A stretch of DNA of 64,000 nt from NCBI RefSeq assembly GCF_000504245.1, contig NZ_KI632509.1, positions 1,673,723 through 1,737,722 on the forward strand. Reading direction: 5' to 3'. A model generated the notes under the pieces. It made no database searches. It saw nothing but the letters and a program-made list of their open reading frames with translations, and was not told the DNA's origin. The stretch's first letter is position 1. Each line of letters starts with the position of its first letter. The translations under genes and the position numbers were made by a program. The DNA comes from Haloechinothrix halophila YIM 93223. GTDB taxonomy: Bacteria > Actinomycetota > Actinomycetes > Mycobacteriales > Pseudonocardiaceae. Below, in pieces: positions 18,844 through 27,256 of the stretch.

Positions 18844-21132
18844 CTACCCAGCTCGCTTGTCGTTGAGCGCGCGCAACACCGCGAAGGGAGTCAGCGGCAG
18901 CTCCTTGAGCGGCGCATCGATGGCGTCGGCGACCGCGCACGCGATCACCGCGGCGACCGGAACGATCGACGGTTCCGCGGCGCCCTTAGCGCCAAGTGGT
19001 CCGTAGGGGCAGGGATTCTCGAGAACAGCGATGTCGATCGGCGGCGCGTCGTTCGCGGTCGGCAGGCGGTAGGTCTCTAGGCCAGTGTCGAGCACGTCCC
19101 CGTTCTCCCCGATCCGCAGATTCTCGAACAGCGTGTAGCCAACGCCCTGTACCACACCACCCTGGATCTGCCCCTCGATCATCTGCGGGTTGATGGCGCG
19201 TCCGACGTCCTGTGCGACGACATAGCGTGACACGGTGACTTTCCCGGTATCCGGGTCGACCTCGACTTCGGCCAGGTGTGCGTGGTAGGTCGCCGCGGTG
19301 AAGGAGGTGAACAATGCCCCTGCCATGCAGCCAGAGTCGAACGGGATCGGCGGTGCGGCGAATGCGCCCGATGCGACGATCGGGCCTTGGCTGAACATCG
19401 CGGTTGCCACTACCGCGGGTAGCGGCAGCTGTTTGTCCGGTGCTCCCAGGACCCGAACGGACCCGTCGACGAGTTCCAGATCGGTGGTGGATGCCTCGAG
19501 CATGCCTGCCGCGACGTCGAGGATCTGATCACGCACCTTGAGCGCCGCATCCTGGGCGGCGTTGCCCATACCGAATGTGGTGCGGCTGCCTTGTGCGCCG
19601 TGGTCGTATCCGCCCGTGTCGGTGTCGGCCGTACTGACCTGCACGTCGTCGAACCGTAGACCCAGCTGGTCAGCGACGATTTGCCGGATTCCGGTGGCCA
19701 CCGCGCCGGTACCGATCTCGGCGGCGGCGCAGGTGATCGTGGCAGTGCCGTCTTCCTCCATCTTGACACTCGCCCCTGATGGGCCTGGGTTGGTGATCCA
19801 GGTCAGCGGAACGACCGCGATGCCGCGGAGTGTGCCCTTCTCGGACTTCGGTCGCGCCCAGGGCCGCATGCGCTCGACCGTGGTCATGGCCTCCTCGAGG
19901 AAGGCATCCTCGAGTACCTGTCCGTTCACCATCTCATCGCCGGCGCGGATGAGATTGCGCATCCGCAATTCCCTGCGGTCGATGTCTAGCTCGCGGGCGA
20001 TGTGGTCGAAATGCATCTCCTGCGCGTATACGCAGTACGGTGCGTTGACCCCTCGGAACGCCGCGGTCGGTGGTGTGTTGGTGTACGCGACTTGGCTGAC
20101 GTACCGTGCGTTCGGGATGCGGTACGTACCGCCAAGGACGAGTGAGGCGACGTTCGAGCAGGCGATGGTCTCGCCGCTGCTGTTCGCCCCGTTGTCCGCG
20201 ATGATGCGCCCTTCCTGAGCGAGGATGGTGCCGTCAGCCGCCACCGCCGTGCGGAGGCGCACGATCGCGTTCTCCCTCGGCCCGCAGGTCGCTTGTTCCT
20301 CGCTTCGCGTGTTGACGATCCGCACCGGTTTTCCGGTCTTGCGCGCCAGGATGCAGGCGAACGGCTCGAGCATCATGTCGAGCTTGCCGCCGAAGCCGCC
20401 GCCGATGGTCGGCACGATCACCCGCACGTCCGATGTGCGGGCGCCGAGTAGCTCGGCGACACGGCCGCGCACGTTGAACGGGAACTGGGTCGGTGTGTGC
20501 ACCACGTACCGGCCGTGTTCGTAGCGCGCGACCGCGGCGTGCGGTTCAATGGACGTCTGATGTTGCCGCTGTGTCCGGAACTCATCCTCGACGATCAGGT
20601 GGGCGTCGGCGAACGCGGCATCGGCATCTCCCCGATCGATGCGGGCCTCCCACGCCAGGTTTCCATCGCGGGGGCCGGGAACCGCCGTTTCGTAGGATTC
20701 CCATTCCGGGTGAATCAGCCGGGTGCCCTCGGCCAACGACAGTTCCACGTCGAGCACGGGTTCGAGGGGATCCAGCACCACGTCGATCGCAGCCAATGCC
20801 GCATCGGCCTGCTCTGCCGTGTCGGCGGCGATCGCGGCCAGTGGTTCGCCGACGTAACGGATCACATCGCGCGCGAACAGCGATTGGTCCTTGAGCACGA
20901 AGAACATCCCGGAGAGCCCGGGGGCGTCGGCCGCGGTCGCGATGGCCCGTACGCCGGGCATCGACTCGGCTTTCGACGTGTCCAGTTCGACGATGCGTGC
21001 CGCGGGTACCGTTGACCTGAGCACTTTCGCTGTGAGGTGGCCCGGCTCGGTGTAGTCCATGCCGTAGATCGCGGTGCCCCGCACTTTGTCCGCGCCATCG
21101 GCACGCCGCACATTCGTTCCGACAACGGTCAT
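18844..21132 (-). CDS. Molybdenum hydroxylase large (Mo-cofactor) subunit, second set
   Basis: 762 residues from ATG 21132, overlapping the 2Fe-2S gene stop by ATGA. Longer readings to 21489 give arginine-rich nonsense. Family signs are RRADGADKVRGTAIYGMDY, QHQTSIEPHAAVA, GGGFGGKLDMM, the active-site loop AAFRGVNAPYCVYAQEMHFD, and GAKGAAEPSIVPVAAV with the likely catalytic Glu. It is last in a five-gene operon with FAD and FeS subunits, DUF917 and hydantoinase. It is clearly paralogous to the protein at 61224-63572 and less like the one at 10497. Confidence 0.92.
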   Translation of the reverse strand: MTVVGTNVRRADGADKVRGTAIYGMDYTEPGHLTAKVLRSTVPAARIVELDTSKAESMPGVRAIATAADAPGLSGMFFVLKDQSLFARDVIRYVGEPLAAIAADTAEQADAALAAIDVVLDPLEPVLDVELSLAEGTRLIHPEWESYETAVPGPRDGNLAWEARIDRGDADAAFADAHLIVEDEFRTQRQHQTSIEPHAAVARYEHGRYVVHTPTQFPFNVRGRVAELLGARTSDVRVIVPTIGGGFGGKLDMMLEPFACILARKTGKPVRIVNTRSEEQATCGPRENAIVRLRTAVAADGTILAQEGRIIADNGANSSGETIACSNVASLVLGGTYRIPNARYVSQVAYTNTPPTAAFRGVNAPYCVYAQEMHFDHIARELDIDRRELRMRNLIRAGDEMVNGQVLEDAFLEEAMTTVERMRPWARPKSEKGTLRGIAVVPLTWITNPGPSGASVKMEEDGTATITCAAAEIGTGAVATGIRQIVADQLGLRFDDVQVSTADTDTGGYDHGAQGSRTTFGMGNAAQDAALKVRDQILDVAAGMLEASTTDLELVDGSVRVLGAPDKQLPLPAVVATAMFSQGPIVASGAFAAPPIPFDSGCMAGALFTSFTAATYHAHLAEVEVDPDTGKVTVSRYVVAQDVGRAINPQMIEGQIQGGVVQGVGYTLFENLRIGENGDVLDTGLETYRLPTANDAPPIDIAVLENPCPYGPLGAKGAAEPSIVPVAAVIACAVADAIDAPLKELPLTPFAVLRALNDKRAG

Positions 21133-21602
21133 CGCGGATCTCCGTTCGTCTCGGCGGCCGCCAGTGCCGCGTCCACAATCTTCTGGTAGCCGGTGCAGCG
21201 GCAGATGTTGCCCGTGAGTGCCGACCGCACGTCGCTGTCCTTCGGGTGGGCATGCTGTTCCAGCAGCGCCGTCAGCGTCATCACCACACCGGGAATGCAG
21301 GCGCCGCATTGCACACCGCCATGGGCGAGCAAGGCGTCCTGCACCGGGGTGAGCTGTTCGCTTCCCTGGGGCAACCCTTCTACGGTGAGCACATCGGAAC
21401 CGTCCGCGTTGGCCACGGGATACAGGCAGGCGGCCGCCGGTGCACCGTCCACGAGGACGGTGCACGCTCCGCAGCGCCCTTCGCCACAACCAAGCTTGGC
21501 GCCCAACAACCCCAGCTCATCACGCAACACCGACAGCAGTGATGTGAGTCCCGCCGACTCGATCTCGACTGACTGCTCGTTCACGGTAAAGGAATAAGAC
21601 AT
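21129..21602 (-). CDS. Molybdenum hydroxylase 2Fe-2S subunit, second set
   Basis: 157 residues. The ferredoxin-type cluster motif is GCGEGRCGACTVLV, and the second cluster is bound by QCGACIPGV and NICRCTGYQ. In the usual order it passes electrons from the Mo site to FAD. The ATG at 21602 follows a strong AGGAGG site 8 bp after the FAD-subunit gene. One variation: the second cluster reads CGACIPG where CGACTPG is usual. Close paralogue of the protein at 60754-61227. Confidence 0.94.
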   Translation of the reverse strand: MSYSFTVNEQSVEIESAGLTSLLSVLRDELGLLGAKLGCGEGRCGACTVLVDGAPAAACLYPVANADGSDVLTVEGLPQGSEQLTPVQDALLAHGGVQCGACIPGVVMTLTALLEQHAHPKDSDVRSALTGNICRCTGYQKIVDAALAAAETNGDPR

Positions 21603-21610
21603 GGGCCCTC

Positions 21611-22474
21611 CTAGTCTGAGCCGGAGTCGATGCGCGCGATCGCACGCCGGATGAGGGTGGGGAGTACGGCGAGGCGATACCAGGCTGGAGCGTCGAGACC
21701 GTCGCGTGCGGTGAGCTCACCTGCTGCCTCGGCACCAGCGGCCTCGGTCGCCGCGGCATCGCCGATCCGATGGCCAATGAGCGCGTTGGCCGCGGACATG
21801 CACAGCTTCGCTACTGGCTCGACGCTTCCGACCGCGACGCGCGCATCGCGTACGACGTCGTTATCGATGTCGACCGAGACGGCGACGTTGACGATGGGAT
21901 ACTCTCCGGTCGCACGAACCGTCAGTCGTTCGAATGCCGAGGCCCTCCCCTCCGGGGTTGGCACCCGGACGCGGCTGATGATCTCCCCAGCGGGGCGCGC
22001 ATCGCGTGTCGCGAGGTAGTCGCCGATGCCTTCCTCAGCGGTGCCATCCGGAGATGTCAGTCCTAGCCGCACCTGCGCCGCCAGCATCGCGGGCACGAGA
22101 TCGGCTTCGGCGAATCCCACCGCGCGGATGTTGCCGCCCACCGTGGCGACGTTGCGTACCTGGGGAAATGCCGATCGCGCCGCTGCGTCGCGGATTCCCG
22201 AGAACGCGGGGCCCGCTTCGATAGTGCCCAGGTCGGAATGGGTGGCCATGGCACCGATATCGACCGAGTCGCCGACAGCGATGCCGGACAGCTCCGGAAT
22301 CTGCTTCAGTGCGACGTACTGCCGTCGTACGGGGACGTCGCGGAGTGGCGCGCGCATGATCCACGTACCACCCGCGATCGCGTCCCCTTCGTCGCCGAGG
22401 TCGGCGAGCATAGCGGCAGCTTCCTGGATTGACGTCGCGATATGGACGTCGTTGTTCGCCACTGTGGTGGACAC
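21611..22474 (-). CDS. Molybdenum hydroxylase FAD-binding subunit, second set
   Basis: 287 residues. The FAD-binding loops are AIAGGTWIMRAPLRD and QVRNVATVGGNIR. The first lacks the standard AGGT(S/D)L form, and the second has GGNI where GGSI or GGNL is common, so the subunit is somewhat divergent. The C-terminal domain has FERLTVRATGEYPIVNVAVS. The start is GTG 22474 with a GGAGG site. It lies 26 bp after DUF917 and 8 bp before the 2Fe-2S gene. It is the only FAD subunit that could also serve the third enzyme at 60754-63572 within this window. Confidence 0.9.
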   Translation of the reverse strand: MSTTVANNDVHIATSIQEAAAMLADLGDEGDAIAGGTWIMRAPLRDVPVRRQYVALKQIPELSGIAVGDSVDIGAMATHSDLGTIEAGPAFSGIRDAAARSAFPQVRNVATVGGNIRAVGFAEADLVPAMLAAQVRLGLTSPDGTAEEGIGDYLATRDARPAGEIISRVRVPTPEGRASAFERLTVRATGEYPIVNVAVSVDIDNDVVRDARVAVGSVEPVAKLCMSAANALIGHRIGDAAATEAAGAEAAGELTARDGLDAPAWYRLAVLPTLIRRAIARIDSGSD

Positions 22475-22500
22475 TCGCTACCTCCTCTTTCCGGGGCTGT

Positions 22501-23610
22501 TCATCGAACGACTGCCTCTGCCAGCTGTTCGAAAGGCACGAAGTTCTCGGTCAATCCGAAGGCTGCTGGCCCGAACGTCTCCAGCGCCTCAGGGGTGCGC
22601 ATCATCTCCGGCGTTGAGATGGCGAATACCCGAACCCGTTGGCCGTAGCGCAGCGTCTCCGCGGTGATCGGTTCGCCGGTCTCCAGGTGCAGGATGGTGA
22701 TGAGGTCAGGAACGAGCACGCGCGTTCGGTTGCCGATCCGCGCGACCAGGTATTCATTCTGAAAATCGACGGCGCAGTCCGCATCATCGTCAAAGCCGGC
22801 GATCCGGGCAGTGCCTCGGGTGAAGCCCTCGACGGTAGTGCGTTCGACGTCGACGATCTTTCCGGTGAAGATCACCTCGCCGTGGTGGTACAGCGTTTCG
22901 GAGAGCACATCGGACAGGGCCTCGACAGGATCGCGGTGTTGTTCGCGTGCTTCCCGGATCGTTCGTCCCAGCCGTAGTGCGAGCGAGAGCGTGCGGGGAA
23001 TAGCGGTACGCCGTACGGCAGCTCCACTCATTCCGTATTCTGCTATGTACCCGACGCCGCCCATTTTGATGGTGAGCGCCCGCGCCCAGTTCTCCATCTT
23101 CTTGTTGTTCGCCGCTGTATCGACAATCGCGGTGTGCCCATGTTCGTCAGCGATCGCCAATGGTGAGCCGTTGACGCCATAAACAGCGAACGTCTCCATC
23201 TGTAGTTCCGGAAAGGCTCGCCCCATACCGTCAGCGTCGACGACTGGAATCCCGAGCTGAGCGGCCACGAACAGTGGGATCGTTGAGTTGATCCCGCCGG
23301 ATTCGATTGGCATCGTCGCGGTAGCCGTGTGGCCGGTGTGACTCTCGAGCGCTCGTAGCGCGTCGACTGGTTCACTGCCACGCGGTAAGCGTTCGACGAG
23401 CACGCTCGGCGCACCCATCAGGGCAGTCGGTATGACGAAATCGTCGTCGGAGAGCTCGTCCGGGTCAATCACCGTGATCGTGCCGCGGTCGCGCAGTGCT
23501 TCAACCACCAAGGTGTGGCCGATCGCGGGGTCACCACCACCGCCGGTGCCCAGCAGTGCGGCGCCCCGTACGAGGTCGCCGAGATCGTCGATGGTGATAT
23601 CGAAGGCCAT
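22501..23610 (-). CDS. DUF917 (S-methyl-thiohydantoin desulfurase-like) protein, second copy
   Basis: 369 residues. It has GAALLGTGGGGDPAIG, MPIESGGINSTIPLFVAAQL, PVVDADGMGRAFPELQME and FQNEYLVARIGNR, the same landmarks as the copy at 16232-17287. A family member acts on thiohydantoin in ergothioneine breakdown; others are uncharacterised. It lies between a short HyuA-type hydantoinase and the FAD subunit, in one transcription unit. DUF917 plus short HyuA is a common pairing, which suggests consecutive steps or a complex. The precise reaction is not known. Confidence 0.9.
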   Translation of the reverse strand: MAFDITIDDLGDLVRGAALLGTGGGGDPAIGHTLVVEALRDRGTITVIDPDELSDDDFVIPTALMGAPSVLVERLPRGSEPVDALRALESHTGHTATATMPIESGGINSTIPLFVAAQLGIPVVDADGMGRAFPELQMETFAVYGVNGSPLAIADEHGHTAIVDTAANNKKMENWARALTIKMGGVGYIAEYGMSGAAVRRTAIPRTLSLALRLGRTIREAREQHRDPVEALSDVLSETLYHHGEVIFTGKIVDVERTTVEGFTRGTARIAGFDDDADCAVDFQNEYLVARIGNRTRVLVPDLITILHLETGEPITAETLRYGQRVRVFAISTPEMMRTPEALETFGPAAFGLTENFVPFEQLAEAVVR

Positions 23611-23661
23611 GATGGGGTGTCCCTCCCGGACAAGTCAGTGTCAGTGGTGATGCGTGGGTAG

Positions 23662-25215
23662 TCACAGGTCGCGGAGTGTGAGGTCGCCGACGGCGCGCAC
23701 ACGGATGCGGGTCGCGTTGCCGGGCAGGTAGGCGATGGGCACTTCTTCGACGTCGACGATCTCGACGCTCGCGGGCTCGGCACCTGCCGCGACGGCACGG
23801 TCAACCGCTTCCTGCTTGGCTGTGTCGAGTACGTCGTCCCGTTTTCCTGGTGCGACCGCGAAGATGCGATCGACCTCGCCGCCGATCTGCGCGATGGCGG
23901 CCCCAATGGCGTTCGCCACCGCGAAGTGGTCCGGGCGCAGCACTTTCGCCGCACCGTCGAGTTCATCGGGGAGCAGGATGCTTCCACCGCCGACGAGCGC
24001 TACGGGAAGCGGCGTCGGACTGGTTCGCATTCGATCGACCACTTCGGCGACCTTTGCCGCCATGTGGTCAAGACCGGCCCTGACCTGCGTGGGGTCGAGC
24101 TTCGCGACGAGCGCGGGGTCACCGACCTCGGCTTGACCGGACGCGACAGCGAGATCGGTCGCCGTGAGGGTGTGACCACCGAAAACGTACGCCTCATCAC
24201 GCAGCCGGTAGCCGACGCTGTCCGGGCCAACGGTGACGTCGTCGTTATGTACGCGGACCCGGCTGCCACCGCCGATCCCGACCGAAAGTACATCGGGCAT
24301 GCGAAAGTTCGTACGAACGCCGCCAACGTTGACCTCAGCGGTCGCCTCCCGTGGGAAACCGGACTGCAGAATTCCCACGTCGCTTGTCGTGCCGCCCACG
24401 TCAACGACCGCGCAGGTTTCCAGACCTGATAAGAACGCCGCGCCGCGCATGGAGTTCGTCGGACCTGAGGCGAACGTCGCGACCGGGTACTCCCTGGCGT
24501 AGTCGACGTCCATCAGTGTTCCGTCGTTCTGGCTCAGGTACAGGGGAGCGGCGAAGCCTGCCTCCCGCAGCGTCGCGGCGAGCCCGATGCAGACCTGCTC
24601 AGCCAGTTCGCGCAGGCACGCATTGATAATCGTCGCGTTCTCTCGTTCCAGCAGGCCCATACGCCCGATTTCGTGCGACATGCTGACGTGTACACCGGGA
24701 ACCTGTTCGAGGACGAGGGACGCGACCTCCTGTTCCAGCTCCGCATTGACGGGACTGAACACCGATGAAATGGCGACGGATCGGATACCGCGCGTGTGGA
24801 TATCCTCGATAACCCGAAGGAGCTCGGAACGGTCCAACGGCGATATCAGCCGACCATCGAACTCGTGTCCACCATGGCAGAGGTAGCCCTGGCCATTGAT
24901 CGCCTTGATCAACCGATCAGGCCAACCCACCAAGGGCGGTAACGACGCCGTCGCGGGCAGGCCTAACCGCAGGGCCGCCGTGGGGGACAGCCGGTCGGCT
25001 TCGACGATCGCGTTGATGAAGTGGGTAGTTCCGATCATCACGGCTTTGATCGCGGCGGGCTCGAAGGGCCTTGCGTGCCGCAACTGGTCGATCGCATTGA
25101 CGATTCCGCTGGTGACGTCGGCGCTTGTCGCCGTCTTCGTTTCGGCGAGAACGGAATTTCCATCCAGAAGCACGGCGTCTGTGTTGGTTCCACCGACATC
25201 AATGCCAATGCGCAT
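23662..25215 (-). CDS. Hydantoinase/oxoprolinase (HyuA) family protein
   Basis: 517 residues from ATG 25215 (GAGGT site; the extension to 25266 is not conserved). It opens with MRIGIDVGGTNTDAVLLDG, the phosphate-binding loop of the ASKHA/HyuA fold. The second loop is CAVVDVGGTTSDVGIL. HyuA proteins use ATP to open hydantoin or 5-oxoproline rings. This is the short form of about 520 residues typical of DUF917 neighbours rather than the 680-residue HyuA that pairs with HyuB, and no HyuB is present. It is the first gene of the minus-strand operon 25215-18844. Confidence 0.9.
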   Translation of the reverse strand: MRIGIDVGGTNTDAVLLDGNSVLAETKTATSADVTSGIVNAIDQLRHARPFEPAAIKAVMIGTTHFINAIVEADRLSPTAALRLGLPATASLPPLVGWPDRLIKAINGQGYLCHGGHEFDGRLISPLDRSELLRVIEDIHTRGIRSVAISSVFSPVNAELEQEVASLVLEQVPGVHVSMSHEIGRMGLLERENATIINACLRELAEQVCIGLAATLREAGFAAPLYLSQNDGTLMDVDYAREYPVATFASGPTNSMRGAAFLSGLETCAVVDVGGTTSDVGILQSGFPREATAEVNVGGVRTNFRMPDVLSVGIGGGSRVRVHNDDVTVGPDSVGYRLRDEAYVFGGHTLTATDLAVASGQAEVGDPALVAKLDPTQVRAGLDHMAAKVAEVVDRMRTSPTPLPVALVGGGSILLPDELDGAAKVLRPDHFAVANAIGAAIAQIGGEVDRIFAVAPGKRDDVLDTAKQEAVDRAVAAGAEPASVEIVDVEEVPIAYLPGNATRIRVRAVGDLTLRDL

Positions 25216-25242
25216 ATACGTCACCTCGTGTGTTCTCGTCAC

Positions 25243-25285
25243 GGCTCCGAGCCGAGGCGGGTGCATCTCGGACGTCCTCGGAGCC
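25243..25285. promoter_or_regulatory. Nested inverted repeat upstream of the hydantoinase gene
   Basis: GGCTCCGAG (25243-25251) pairs with CTCGGAGCC (25277-25285). Inside it CCGAG (25252-25256) pairs with CTCGG (25267-25271), leaving a 5-base bulge and a 10-base loop. The structure starts 28 bp upstream of the ATG on the minus strand. It could be an operator with repeated CTCGG units or an mRNA leader hairpin near the ribosome site. Confidence 0.5.
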
Positions 25286-25322
25286 CGCTCGCCTTGAACA
25301 TTAGGAGTCGTCGGTCGTGGGC

Positions 25323-25346
25323 GTCATTGTCAGATCGCTCAATGAC
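25323..25346. promoter_or_regulatory. Candidate operator GTCATTG-N10-CAATGAC
   Basis: Seven-bp arms at 25323-25329 and 25340-25346 are exact inverted copies with centres 17 bp apart, a spacing that suits a dimeric regulator. A third CAATGAC lies at 25463-25469. The PucR-like protein encoded next door is the obvious candidate to bind; this is inference. Confidence 0.4.
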
Positions 25347-25535
25347 ACCGATGTGGTTAGTGCAGAGTGCTGCGGCTGAAGAGCGTGGTCGCAGGCGCAG
25401 GATGCGCATCGCCGGGAAGTAGCTAGGTGCACAATACAGACTTTTCTGGTCAGCACCTTGCCCAATGACGGGAGATTGGCGGCCTGCCTAGCGTGACCGC
25501 AACCATGCAGAGTTCTTGGTCTCGGAGGTCCTCTC

Positions 25536-27239
25536 ATGACCGTCGCTATGGAGCAACACCTTGCGGTCACCCATGACCGTCCGCGTCTTGCTGTGCTCGT
25601 CGATCACAGTGACGGGGATGCCGCTGGGCGTGATGTGAACGAGCGGCGGCATCGGTCCAGGAATGATCCCGACCCCGGTGTCACGCTTGGCGAGGTCGTC
25701 GCGACGGTGGGTAGTCAGGCGCTCGAGGTGGTTTCGGCCCCGCAGGGAGTGGGTGTCCCCGTAGCTCGGACGGTGATCTGGGATCCCGACGGTGAGGTTG
25801 AGGTCGGGCCGGGAGACGTCGTACTCGCGGTCGGTGTCTGCCCGACGTCCCCCGCGTTTGTCGACCTGCTCGACCGGTCCGCTCGATGCGGTGCCGCGGC
25901 GGTTGTCGTGAAGAACCCTTCTGGCCAGACGTGGCGGCGCCATGGGTTCCTGCACTGGAACATCGCCGTACTGGGTGCATCACGGAGCGTGACATGGGAT
26001 TGGCTGCACGGTGTCATGCGGACGGCGACATCGCCGCATGCCGGGGCCGACGGCCCCGACAGCCACGGAGACCTTTTCGCGCTGGCCGATGCCGCGGCCA
26101 TGAGTCTTGGTGGCCCGGTCGAGATTGACGACCGCGGCTTGCGGGTGCTCGCCTTCGCCAGCTCGGGCTACGAGCTCGATGACCTGCGCAAGTCGAGCAT
26201 CCTCAACCGTGAGACACCCGCGGAAGCGAGCGAGTGGTTGCGTTCGACGGGCGTCATGCAGCGCTTGCGCGAGTCCTACCACCCGATCCACGTATGTCCG
26301 CCGAGCTCCAAGCCGCGGCTGGTGGCGCCGATCCGGGTCGGGGTCGAGATCCTCGGATACGTCTGGGTCGCAGAGAATGCCGAGTCTTTCCGGCCGGAAC
26401 AAGAGGCTGAGCTCGAAGGCATCGCGCGTGCGGCTGCCGGAGTACTGCTTCGGCAGCGCGTGTGCACGACGGATATCGATGCTCGCGTACGCGAGTCATT
26501 CCTGCGTGCTGTGCTCGACGGACGTGAGGCGCCAGCAGGAATGGCCGCGGCAGCGGGATTGGATAGTGCGGGACCGATCCGTCTTGTCTCCTGCACGTTG
26601 GCCGAGGGAGAAACCGCCGAACCAACTGATCTGGTGTACTTACGCAACGTTGTAGGACTGCGCGTAGCCGCGCTGACCACCGGCGCGACCGTGATTGCCA
26701 TCGGTGACAGGACCTACCTGGTAGCGCCGTGCCGAGACGTATCCGTGGCCGCCGCCAAGCAACTCGCGCACGACCTCATTACGCGGGTGGCGAACCAACT
26801 TCATCTCGATATCGTTGTCGCGATTGGCGAGGAAATCGACCTCACTGGCTTGCTGGCATCGCGGCGTGCTCTCGATCGGGTTCTCGACCTGACCGCTGCT
26901 GGGCAGGGTCCACAGATCGCCACCGAGGCCGATCTGCAGTCTCACACCGTTTTGGCCGAGCTCAGGGAAGTCCTGCACCAACGTCCGCACCTGATGCGCG
27001 GCAGGCTCTCGATGCTCAAGGAAAGCGACCGCACCCAGAACACCGAGTACATCGCTACATTGCGGGCCTATTTCGAGGCATCGTGCGACCGTGCGCGAGC
27101 AGCCCAGCTGTTGTTCGTGCATCGCAACACACTTCGTTACCGGTTGTGCCGCATCCAAGACATGTGCGGTCTCGATCTCGAGGATCCAGTGGAACGGCTG
27201 GTCACCGAGCTGCAGCTGCGCCTAGGCATGACGTCGTGA
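25536..27239 (+). CDS. PucR-like transcriptional regulator (helix-turn-helix, CdaR/PucR C-terminus)
   Basis: 567 residues. The C-terminus carries the PucR-type helix-turn-helix ([20 protein letters not shown]). The N-terminal 160 residues resemble a PucR-like sensor ([33 protein letters not shown]). The middle has a GAF-like segment ([40 protein letters not shown]). The ATG at 25536 has GGAGG upstream. It is divergent from the hydantoinase operon and probably controls it. It shares its whole layout with the regulator at 59071, and both sit beside paralogous molybdenum-hydroxylase genes. fbiC starts 17 bp after its stop. Confidence 0.88.
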   Translation: MTVAMEQHLAVTHDRPRLAVLVDHSDGDAAGRDVNERRHRSRNDPDPGVTLGEVVATVGSQALEVVSAPQGVGVPVARTVIWDPDGEVEVGPGDVVLAVGVCPTSPAFVDLLDRSARCGAAAVVVKNPSGQTWRRHGFLHWNIAVLGASRSVTWDWLHGVMRTATSPHAGADGPDSHGDLFALADAAAMSLGGPVEIDDRGLRVLAFASSGYELDDLRKSSILNRETPAEASEWLRSTGVMQRLRESYHPIHVCPPSSKPRLVAPIRVGVEILGYVWVAENAESFRPEQEAELEGIARAAAGVLLRQRVCTTDIDARVRESFLRAVLDGREAPAGMAAAAGLDSAGPIRLVSCTLAEGETAEPTDLVYLRNVVGLRVAALTTGATVIAIGDRTYLVAPCRDVSVAAAKQLAHDLITRVANQLHLDIVVAIGEEIDLTGLLASRRALDRVLDLTAAGQGPQIATEADLQSHTVLAELREVLHQRPHLMRGRLSMLKESDRTQNTEYIATLRAYFEASCDRARAAQLLFVHRNTLRYRLCRIQDMCGLDLEDPVERLVTELQLRLGMTS

Positions 27240-27256
27240 TTCGGAGGGACGTAAGC

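Larger units (their letters stand above)
25216..25535. promoter_or_regulatory. Divergent regulatory region between hydantoinase operon and PucR-like gene
   Basis: This 320-bp gap has no convincing gene. It holds a nested inverted repeat at 25243-25285 close to the hydantoinase start, an inverted repeat GTCATTG-N10-CAATGAC at 25323-25346, a further CAATGAC at 25463-25469, and TGCACAA at 25428-25434. The PucR-like gene start at 25536 has a GGAGG site at about 25524. Both operons are probably controlled from here by the product of the regulator gene. Promoter boxes cannot be assigned safely. Confidence 0.6.

Noticed and set aside
26729-27256. Upstream extension of the fbiC frame
   Set aside because: It lies inside the PucR-like gene in another frame; ATG 27257 has a good ribosome site and matches the FbiC N-terminus.
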